Position numbers and translations under genes: made by a program. The notes under the pieces were generated by a model. That model ran no database searches. It was not told the DNA's origin and worked only from the letters and a program-made list of their open reading frames with translations. From Aquimarina sp. AU58 (GTDB lineage Bacteria > Bacteroidota > Bacteroidia > Flavobacteriales > Flavobacteriaceae), in contig NZ_OMPD01000014.1 of the NCBI RefSeq assembly GCF_900312745.1, positions 558,001 to 622,000 on the forward strand: a stretch of DNA of 64,000 nucleotides, in the 5' to 3' direction. The number at the start of each line of letters is the position of its first letter. The first letter of the stretch is position 1. Below, one piece after another: positions 9,901 to 21,900 of this stretch.

Positions 9901-12900
9901 ATTTTAAATCAGTTAGAAAATACATCGGCTTATAAGGTTCTTGTACTTAGCAGCGCAGCCAAAGACTTTTTAAGGATATCTAAATTATCAAGCTCAGTAG
10001 AGGAGATCAAACAACTTCAAAATCTACTGATTAATGCTCCTGTTCCCGTGATTACAGTTTTTGAAGGAAATGCTACAGATATAGGTTGGCTACTAGGTCA
10101 GTGTTGTGATGTGTGTATCTATCATACCGAAGGTATATATTCGGCTTCGGGGCTAGTTGGAGTAGCAGAATTATGTAGTTTATCACTTCCGTTTTTTGTT
10201 CGTGGGTTAGGAGATTACCTGGCTCAGGAGGTATTGCTTACCGGTAGGGAGTATAGTGGTTTGGAGTTACAACAGCAGAGAGGTTCTGTAGTGCTTTCAG
10301 CAGATCCGATTATAGAGGCCTTAGATCAGGCTGGATATTGGTCATTGCTACCTATTGAAGTTATACGAGATTGGAAAAAGGCTCAGCAGACGATATTAAG
10401 ATCAGTATTAGATAAGTTACCAATCTGGATAGAAAGCGAAGAAGTAGGTTCAACCTCATTACCAGAGGTAGCAACAGAAATAGAATTAAGATCACAAGTT
10501 ATAAAGGCTACTTTACATCCAGAAGGAATAGTGGAGGTAAAGATGGAAGACCGAGAGGCCAGGAATATGTTTTCAGATGCCTTTATGGAAGGAATGATAG
10601 AGGTCTTCGATCATATAGCCGCATCTTCCATATACAAGGTGGTGATCTTAACGGGATATGACAGTTATTTCATCTCAGGAGGAACTAAAGAAATGTTACT
10701 CGATATACAGGAAGGCAAAATTAAATTTACTGATACTACAATATATCACTTAGCCATGGATTGCAATATTCCTGTAATTGCATCAATGCAGGGCCATGGT
10801 ATTGGAGCAGGATGGTCTATGGGTATGTTTAGTGATTTCCCAATATTGAGTATAGAGAGTCATTATGTGAGTCCTTATATGAATTACGGATTTACTCCCG
10901 GGGCAGGCTCGACGTTGATTTTTCTGGAGCGTATAGGTTATGATCTTGCGCGTGGTACATTGCTAACGGGAATAGAATATCCGGGTCAGGCATTAAAGAA
11001 AAAAGGAGTATCCTTACCGGTTGTTTCCCGTAAGGAGATTGGAGAGTTTACATTTGCATTGGCCAGAGAATTAACGCGTAATACACGCAGTAGTTTAATT
11101 GCCTTCAAACATCAAATGACCCATGATATCAAGGATCGTTTAGAAGATACATATACTCGGGAGTTGTCTATGCACGAAGAGACTTTTGTAGGACGTTCGG
11201 ATACCCTGGAGCGTATAGAAGGTAATTTCAATACTACCTCAGAAGATACTCAGGAACAAGTACCTCTTACAGAGAAAGCTATTTTATCCAAGCCTGAAAA
11301 AATACCACAGTATGCAGATGCATTACCGATGATTAAAACTAATCTCAAAACCTTACTGGCTCAGGAACTACACATGGAAGAAGACGAAATTGATGAGGAT
11401 AGTCAGTTTGTAGATCTAGGTTTGGATTCAATCATAGGAGTAACCTGGATAAGAAAGATCAATGAAAAATATAAGATTTCCATTAACGCAACCAAAATTT
11501 ACAGTTATCCAAACCTTATAGAATTTAGTCGTTATGTTAAAGAGGAAATGCAGAAACTGGGAGTGTTGCCTATTCAGAAAGAAGCAATACCTGTAGAGAT
11601 TAATACACCAATAATATCTCAGAGTACAGATACTTTGTCATCAAATCAAAGAGAATCTACCTCAAAACCTAAAGTATCAATACCAACATCGGATTTAAGA
11701 TTAAAAGATAACCCCCAACCCATAGCCATCATTGGTATGGCAGGTCAGTTTCCTATGGCAAATAATGTGGAAACTTTCTGGGATAATATTGTAGAAGGGA
11801 AGAACTGTATAAGTGAAATTTCTCAAAAACGATGGGATATAGGTAAATATTATCAAGATGGAGAAGCTACTCCGGGAAAAACGTATAGTAAATGGATGGG
11901 AGCACTTGAAGAATATGATCTTTTTGATCCTTTATTTTTTAATATATCACCATCTGAAGCAGAATGTATGGATCCACAGCAAAGGCTGTTTCTGCAAACC
12001 TGTTGGCATGCTATAGAAAATGCAGGCTATAATGCTAAATTACTAGAGAAAAGTAAATGCGGTGTATTTGTAGGTTGTGGCCAGGGAGACTATCATTTGC
12101 TATCTGATAATATGCGAACAAGTGCTTACGGTTTTACAGGAGGCGATAACTCAATACTGGCTGCACGGATATCTTATTTTCTGAACTTGCAAGGCCCTTG
12201 TTTGACTATCGATACAGCTTGTTCTTCCTCATTGGTAGCGATTGCTAATGCTTGTGATTCATTGATTCTGGGTCAGAGTGATCTTATGCTGGCTGGAGGA
12301 GTATATGTTGGAGCAGGGGCAGATATGCATATCAAGACTTCACAAATGGGAATGTTATCATCAGATGGCAAATGCCATACCTTCGACCAAAATGCTAATG
12401 GTTTTGTGCCAGGCGAAGGGGTTGGAGTAGTGATGTTGAAAAGGCTTGAAGATGCAAAAAATGATGGAGATAATATCCTTGGAGTCATCAAGGGTTGGGG
12501 CATTAATCAGGATGGTAAGACCAACGGGATTACAGCTCCGAATACCGAAGCTCAATCTAAGCTACAAGAAGAAGTTTATGATAATTACAGAATAGACCCA
12601 TCTTCTATTCAGCTGGTTGAAGCACACGGAACAGGAACTAAGCTTGGAGATCCGATTGAGGTTGAGGCTTTGGTAGAATCCTTTACAAGATATACTTCAG
12701 AAAAAGCATATTGCGCACTGGGTTCTGTTAAAAGTAATATTGGCCATTGTTTAATGGCTGCGGGAGTCGCAGGGGTGATTAAACTCTTGATGTCATTGAA
12801 ATATAAAAAACTGCCCCCAACCATTAATTTCGAAAACCTGAATGAACATATCAGTATAGAAAACAGTCCATTTTATGTTAATACTCAACTCAAAGATTGG

Positions 12901-15900
12901 CAAGTAGAACAAGATCAACAGCGACAGGCAGCAATCAGTTCTTTTGGGTTTAGTGGGACTAATGCTCATATGGTTATCTCTGAATATAATTCTGGAGAAA
13001 ATAACACACTAAATTCAAAAAGTAATCAAGATACAGGTTATGTTTTTCCCTTATCAGCAAAAACAGAAGAACAGTTAAAGCAAAAAGCTGTTGATATACT
13101 AGCGTATTTAAATAAACAAGAGCAATCTTGTGATTTGGATCAGGTAGCATATACCATGCAGATTGGAAGAATGGAGATGGAATATCGTTTGGGGGTGGTA
13201 GCAAGTACTCAAGGTCAATTAGTAGAAAAACTAAATGGATATATTGATGGAAAAAAACAGGTTCAAGATACGTTTGTAGGAAAAGCAAAAAGTAATGAAG
13301 ATACAATTTCATTATTTTCAAAAGATACAGATTTACAAGAAACGATAGATAAATGGATACAGCAGAAAAAGTTATCCAATCTAATCAAATTATGGGTTCA
13401 GGGGTATGACCTGGATTGGAATGAACTGTATGGAAAAGTTAAACCCCAACGTATTCAATTACCACTTTATCCTTTCGCCAAAGAACGATATTGGATTGAA
13501 GAAAATGAAAATGAAAACAGGGTAGAATCAATACCCGAACAAGAAGTAACCCAAACACTCTTTTTTAGCGAATATTGGAAAAAAGAACAACATACGATTA
13601 CTCCGGTAAAGAAAGAAAATCACTCAATTATTGTTTTTGCAGACAAGGATTTCAGTGAAATGTTGACAAAAGAAACACCAGATAGCTTGTCTCGGGCTAT
13701 AGTTGTGGAGCAATCAGATAATTATCAAAGAGTTACATCTCAGTTGTATAAGTGTAGTCCGGATAATACACATGATATAGAAAAAATACTTACCGTTGTA
13801 AATGATCAGGAACGTAAACCAATTCATATTCTTTACCTGTGGGCAAAAGGTCAGGGAGAAGAAGGGATTTACAGGTTGTTTGATGTGTTTAAAACAATCA
13901 GATCATCAGCTTTACCAGTAGAACACATAACACTTGTAGGACATTATAACACAGCTGAGGTGAATACTTGTTGGGACTATTCCTGGATAGGTTTTGAACG
14001 GTCTTTAAAACTACTGCTACCCAACACAGAATTATCTTTGTTTTATATTGATTCTCCGATATATTCATTGCAATTAATAGCAGAAGCATTGCAGTGTAAT
14101 GGAGTATTGTGGTATAAAAATGATCAACGATATAGGTTGTCTTTACAGTCTTCGATACCCAATAAAGTAACTAACGAATCTGTTCTTAAACAAAAAGGGA
14201 ACTATTTAATTACCGGAGGGTGCGGAAAATTAGGCTTACAGTTTGCTCGTTTTTTGGCAGAAAATTATCAGGCAAATTTATTATTAATAGGTCGAACACC
14301 AATATCTTCGGTGATTGAAGAGCAATTAGCAATAGTAAAAGATGCTGGAGCAGGACAAGTACATTATCGATCTGTCGATGTTAGTGATAAAGAAGCGATG
14401 TTGGCATTACGATCACAACTACCTTTTGAGATTTCAGGAATTATTCATGCGGCAGGAATAGCATCTTCACAACCTTTTTATCAGCGCTCAACAGATGATA
14501 TCAAAACTATACTTTACCCCAAAACCTATGGGGCCATTGTACTCGATGAGGTGTTAAATCAACCGTCTTTAGATTTTATCTGCTATTTTTCATCGGTATC
14601 AGCTTTTTTAGGAGATTTTGGATCCTGTGATTATGCCTTAGCAAGCCGTTTTCAGATGGCGTACAGTTTTTATAGAAAACAAAAACCTGAGTTGAAAAGC
14701 AAAACGATGGTCATCAACTGGCCATTATGGGAAGAAGGAGGTATGGGAACCAGTGATGCCGAGCAAGCTTCTTTTTATTTAAAAAGTAGTGGGCAGGAAC
14801 CATTAAAAACATCTCAAGGAATAGGATTATGGCATGACCTTATAAAAACAGATAAACTGCAAACCTTGGTTATGTTAGGGAAACCATCAAGGATAGAACA
14901 AGTTTTAAATCGTTTGTATGTTACAGAGCAGTCAAAAAGTATAGAAAATGTATTAGTCAATACAAACAATATTAAAAAAATAGAAAGAGAACTTCGGGAT
15001 CAAGGGATTTCGGCGAAAGATTGTGTAACTAATGATCTAAAACAACAGATAGCAAGCCTGACAAAAATCAATCAGAATCGATTAAAGGTAGATCAAAATC
15101 TTACCGAGTATGGTTTTGATTCTATTAGTTTAGGTAAACTTGCCTCTAAGCTAACAGCTTATTTTGAAGTAGAAATAACCCCAGCAGTATTCTTTAGCGC
15201 AACTACAATTCAAAAATTGGCAGATTATATGCTGGAGGAGTATGCTACACAGATAAACAATTTTTACATTACTGAATCCAATAACACGGATGAAAAAGGA
15301 ATCAATAATACAACTCTCACCACGAGGTTAAAAAGTATTAAGCCAATACTTGATAATTCATTTTCCTCACACCTTTATCCTAAACAGATAAGTTTATCAA
15401 ATATTGAACCTATTGCAGTAGTGGGGATGTCGGGACGTTTCCCACAAGCACAGACAGTAGATCAACTATGGTCGTTACTTTCAAAAGGCAAAGATGCTAT
15501 TACCGAAATACCAACAAATAGATGGGATTGGAGTGATTATTACATAGCTCCAGACAATACTAATAATAAGATAACAACAAATAAAGGAGGTTTTATTCAT
15601 GGAGTTGATGAGTTTGATCCTTTGTTTTTTGGAATTTCACCGCGTGAAGCTGAATATATGGATCCGGCAGAACGCTTATTACTGATAGAAACCTATAAAG
15701 CTATTGAAGATGCCAGGATATCTCCAAAGGAAATCAAAGGTAAAAAGGTAGGTGTTTTTGTAGGAATGGAAGAAGGGCAATACGATCAGATTACCGGAAA
15801 ACCAGGAATTACCACTACCGGAAATGCAATGATAAGCTCCAGACTTTCTTACTTTTTGGATCTTCAAGGGCCGGCTATTGCAACAAACACTGCCTGCTCT

Positions 15901-18900
15901 TCAGGATTGGTAGCACTTCATCAGGCAGTTTCCAGTCTACGTCAGGGAGAATGTAAAGCAGCTATTGTAGCAGGAGTTTCATTGTTGCTTTCACCAGAAA
16001 GTTATATAATGATGAGTGAGGCAGGCATGCTTTCCGAAGATGGGCGTTGTCATACATTTTCAAAAAATGCCAAAGGTATTGGAGTAGGAGAGTCTGTCGT
16101 AGTTCTAATGTTAAAACCATTATCGACAGCTATAGCAGATGATGATACTATCTATGGTACAATTAAAGCTAGTGGAATTAACTTTGATGGAAAGACTAAT
16201 GGAGTTACTGCTCCTAATGGAGATAGACAGGCTGCATTAATTGAAAAAATCTATACTGATCACCAAATCAATACAAATGATCTATCTTATATCGTTACGC
16301 ATGGAACAGGTACCAAATTAGGAGACCCTGTTGAAATAAATGCATTAGCCAAGGCCTTTAAAAAATTGAAAGAAGATCAAAATTCTTTAGCAAAACAGGA
16401 ATATTGTGCCCTAACCAGCTGCAAGAGTAATATAGGACATACCCTGGCAGCATCAGGCCTGGTGAGTGTTGTTAATTTACTCAAAGCGATGCAACATCGC
16501 CAAATACCGGCAAGTCTCAACTGTGTTGAAGAAAACGATTATATAACTTGGAAAGATAGTCCTTTCTATATCAACAAAAAGACAAGAGCATGGAACAAGG
16601 ATCAAAGTAAACCTTATCTGGGAGCTGTGAGTTCTTTTGGAAGAAGCGGTACCAATGCACATGTTGTAATAGAAGAATTTGAAGTTCCTGTAGAAAGTAA
16701 ACAGCCTATACCAGTCAAGACTCGGGAAGAAAAAGTGATGATTTTACTCTCAGCAAGAACTGAAGAGCAGTTGTATCAAAAAGCGCGTGATGTGTTGAAT
16801 TTGATCTCAGAGCCTAAAGAAACTTTTAATGTACAGGATTTGGCATATAGCCTTCAGGTATGTAAAGAAGAGTTTGAGGTACGCCTTGGGTTTCTGATAA
16901 ATAGCATGAATCAATTGATTGAAAAACTGGAAGCATATCTGGAAGGTTCAGAAACAGTAGAGGGAATCTTTTTGGGTAAAGTAAAACACGGTCAGGAAGA
17001 TATGAATATTATCAATGGAGATGATGATATGAAAGAAGCAATTAAAAAGTGGATTACCAGAAGAAAACTGCCCAAACTAATGGAATTATGGGTTAAAGGA
17101 TTGGCTATAGATTGGAAAAAATTCTATGGAGAAAATCACCCCAAACGTATTGCATTACCTGCTTATCCTTTTGCACAAGATCGTTATTGGATAGACTCTA
17201 CTCAAAAATATTCGAAAACTATAGGAAGTACCTTACATCCATTAGTGCATTATAATACCTCAAATCTCATTGAGCAAAGCTATAGCTCAACATTTAGTGC
17301 AGAACAGCCTCTTATAGCTGGATATAGATATCAGGATAATATAATAATAACTACAGGAATATACCTAGAAATGGCAAGAGCGGCAGTCCAAATGGCTGTA
17401 CCTTCCATAGAAAACTCAACAGTTATTCAATTAAATCATTTGAAGTGGGGAATGCCCTGTATAGTCGATAAAGATAAAAATATCAAGGTTTCATTATCGG
17501 TAACGAACGATAACAAAGTTTTATATGAAATAAAGAATCAAGAGAAAGAAAATCAAGAGACTTATTTTTTCGGAAATGCAATACTCAGAACAAAACCCGA
17601 AATCACAAAATTGGATATTTCAGAACTTAAAAAACAAATTAAAGCCGAAAAGATAGAAATATCTGGCTTATATGATGTTTTAAAAAATGAAGGAGTAAGT
17701 TATGAGAAACCTTTTCAGGTTCTTGATGAAATATACGTTGGAAACGAGCAGGTATTGACAAAACTTGTAATGCCGGTAACAGAGTATAAAAAATATGTAT
17801 TACATCCAGCGATAATAGAAGGCGTTATACAAGCGAGTACGATGTTATCCCCAGAGACAAAGGCATTGATACCGGTAGCTATGGGAACTTTAACGGTAAT
17901 TTCTGCTTATACTGAAGAAATGTTTGCCTGGATAAGAACAACACCAGAAGAGCAATCCCAAAGCAGTTCTATAAAACTTGATATTGATCTATGTGATAAG
18001 AACGGTAATAGTATAATTATCATTCGAGGCTTAGAACTGGTAAAAGCTTGTGAGTTTTTACCCCTTTATAAGAAAACATCTATTATAGAAAGTGACCTGA
18101 ATTGGGATAAAGTTAGCTACCAGACTCAATGGGAAGAACAACCCATTAAACCATCAAAAATTGAGGTAACTCATAAAAATGTATTGATTGTATGCAGCGG
18201 AAATACTTCCGGGTTTGAAGAAGAGATACAAAAATATCACAATCAGAAAGAGGGAGGCAAAACTTTTGTTATAAAGGTTTCTGATAAAACAATACAGGTA
18301 TCAGATAAAGAATGGCAATGCGGAATAAACGACCCTAAAGGTTTTCAGGTTTGCTTACAGCGTATTGATACTATAGATATTGTGTATTTTCTTTCTCTCG
18401 AAAATAAATTTTCTCAACCAGTTGATCAAACAGAATTAAGACAGAATTACGAAACGCAAGAGATTCAGTTTTTACGTCTTGTTAAATCCCTTAAACAAGA
18501 AAATAGCATTAAAGAAAAAATTGAAACCTATGTATTGACATTAGATACGCATACGATTCATGCAGAATCTAATCAATTTATCGGGGCAGGAATTACAGGT
18601 TTAGCCTATTCTCTTGCACAGGGGAGTTATCAATTCCGTATTAGAAATCTGGATGTATCTTCAGAAGATATAGAGACGTCAAAAGAGCATGCTCAACTAC
18701 TGGAAATGATCCTACAAGAACCTCCTTCAGATAGAGGAGAAGTATTTAAGATCAGATCAGGAAAACGATATCACCAGAAGCTCTACAAACTAAACTGGAG
18801 TACGCAGAACATGACTGCAATTCGTCAGAATGGTGTATACATAATTGTTGGCGGAAGCGGTACTGTAGGAAAGATTATTACTCATCAATTGATGGAAAAA

Positions 18901-21900
18901 TATGAAGCAACAGTAGTGTGGATTGGAAGAAGTGAAGTAACCTCAGAAAAGGTGAAAACAGCTATGAAATCGTTTGATAGATGTAAGGGCAATTTAGAAT
19001 ATATGCAAGCAGATGTAACCGATCTGGAAGCCATGCAGGAAACTATAACATCTATAAAACAGAATTACACTACTATAAATGGAGCTGTTTTTTCTGGAAT
19101 GGTCTTCAACTTTGAAAATTCACTAGATCAAACTACAGAAGAAGAGTTTAGATCTATTTTTGATTTGAAAGCTCAAGGGAGTTGGGTTTTCTATACAGCT
19201 CTGAAAAATGAATCCCTTGACTTTATGTGTTATTTTTCATCGGGACAAGCCTATTCTTTTTCAGGCGCATCTAAGCTTTCTGCTTATGCCAGCGGTATTA
19301 CATATGCTGATAGTTTGGTACACTCGATAAGGAGAGAATCAAAATTTCCAATAGGGATTATCAACTGGGGGTTCTGGAAATCCTCATTAGATACCATTGA
19401 AGGTGGTAATGAAGAAATTTTGACCGATAATTTTGAAGCTCTTGAAAATGATGAAGGTTACCAATGCTTCGAACAATTTATAGGAGAACTTTGTAATGAA
19501 AGAATTCATCAAGCCCTATGTATGAAAGCATCACCTCCTATTAAGGCATTGATGAATTGTGATCAGGATGAATTTATCTCCTATATGGAAAAATCAGTAT
19601 TGCCTTCAATACAACTGTCTGCTAAAAACATTGAAATTCCGAAAGAAAAAATTGATAGATTAAAAGACGAAGAAGAAAAAAGCGAACTTGAAGATTGGCT
19701 TCTTCAATTGTTATATTGCCAAATAGAACAATTAATAAAGGCAAATTATCAGGAAAAAACACTGAAAATTTCTGACTTACGAAAACGATGTGGAGTCGTG
19801 GATAAATATACTTCCTGGTGGGATAATTGCCTTCAAAGGTTTAATCAAAATGGGTATATTCAGTTTAAAAATGGAACTATTAGTTCTCTGAAAAAGACAA
19901 ATACCAAAGAAGTATGGAACAAATGGGAAGTTGAAAAAGAAAAGCATTTACAAAATCCTGATCGAAAAGCTTGGGTAACCCTTGTGGATAATTGCCTGGA
20001 AAAATTACCAGAAATTTTAACTGGCAAAGTTTTGGCAACAGATATTATATTCCCTAATGCTTCGATGGAAAAAGTCGAAGGAGTATATAAAAATAACTTA
20101 CGATCAGATACCTTCAATGAAATAATAGCCAATGCTGTTGCTACTTACGTACAACAAAAACTGCAATCTAATCCGGAAGCAAAACTTAGAATCCTGGAGA
20201 TTGGTGCAGGGACAGGAGGAACATCGGCTATTGTTTTTTCAAAATTACAACCCTTTAAAGCGTCTATAGATCAATATTGCTATACAGATCTTTCAAAAGT
20301 GTTCTTTTTTCATGCAGAAGAAAAATATTTGCAGGACAATCCATACATACATTGTCAGCGATTGGATATAGAACAACCCATAGAAGATCAGGATATTGAA
20401 GCAGGTTCATATGATTTGGTAATTGCAACCAATGTGCTACATGCAACACGTGATATACGGCAAACCTTACGTAATGCTAAAGCTATACTGAATTCAAATG
20501 GATATTTGTTTATTAATGAATTAAGTACTCCGGCACTTTTTAACCATCTTACTTTTGGATTACTAGATGGATGGTGGCTTTTTAAGGATGCTGATCTTAG
20601 GATGCCCGGAAGCCCTGGAGTAACATCTGCGGGATGGCAGAAGGTTTTAGAAGAAGAAGGTTTCCCTATGGTATTGTTCCCCGCCGAGGAAACACATAAT
20701 CTAGGGCAACAGATAGTTTTGGCTCAAACTGATGGTGTAATAAGACGTAAAATATCAGTAAAAAAGAAACAGAAAGGACCTTCTACTCCTCCTATTCTTG
20801 AAAAAAGCAAACCAGAACAACCTAAAAAGAAGATATCAGATTCAGTACAAAAATCAGGTTTTGCCTCAAAACCATTACAAGATGTTTCAGAATATACTCG
20901 AACAGTAATTTTGGATAGTTTATCAAAAACTTTGAAAATTTCTCTTGCGAGTATTGATTCGAATATAGCTTTTTCAGATTATGGAATAGATTCAATTCTA
21001 GGGGTAAGTTTTATAAATCAAATTAATGAAGCTCTTTCTATTTTATTAAATACAGCAATTATATTTGAGCACTCTTCGGTAAATCGTTTAGAGAAACATA
21101 TTGTAAATACGTATCAGGAACAAATAAAACCTCGTATACCCAAGCAACAAGATATTACACCTCTAGAAAATAAAGAGGAAGTGTCAGAGATCCATGAGAA
21201 TAAAGTTATTGCACCTGTTAACTTAACAGGAAATAGGTTCAATATCAATGAAAAAGCTTTTTTGGGACCATCTTCAGAACAAAGAGAACCAATCCTATCT
21301 GAGATTGCAGTGGTAGGAATATCCGGAATGTTCCCTAAAGCAGATAATATTGAAGAATTTTGGCACAATTTGGAGAATGGAATTGATGGTGTGAGCGAGT
21401 TTCCTGGTTCTTACCTGGATCAAAGAAATTACTATAGTACTACAAAACAACCCGGTAAAACCCGATGTAAATGGGGAGGAATATTAGAAGAAAGAGATTG
21501 TTTTGATCCTTTGTTCTTTAATATTTCTCCGAAAGAAGCAGAATCTATGAATCCGCATCAGAGATTGATTCTTCAGGAAAGCTGGAAAGCAATTGAAAAT
21601 GCTGGATACAATCCTAAAGATTTTTCTGAAACTCAAACAGGGATTTACATTGGTGCCGAACCTACAGGATATACAGGAGAAACTTTCACAGGATACTCTG
21701 ATGCTATTATCGCTTCTCGATTATCCTATATTTTAAATTTGAAAGGTCCTTCCTTTGTGGTTAATACTGGTTGTTCTTCTTCTGCAGTAGCTTTGCACTT
21801 AGCTTGTGAAAGTTTAAGAAATAAGGAAACGGATTTAGCACTTGCGGGAGGAGTAAACGCTTGTTTGGATCAAAATGTGTTAATCCGACTCGATAAAATT

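Noticed and set aside
12345..12563. Short plus-strand frames in other phases within KS domains (such as 32345-32563 and 42881-43072)
   Set aside because: They are out-of-phase shadows of the conserved KS coding sequence; their mutual similarity follows from KS homology.
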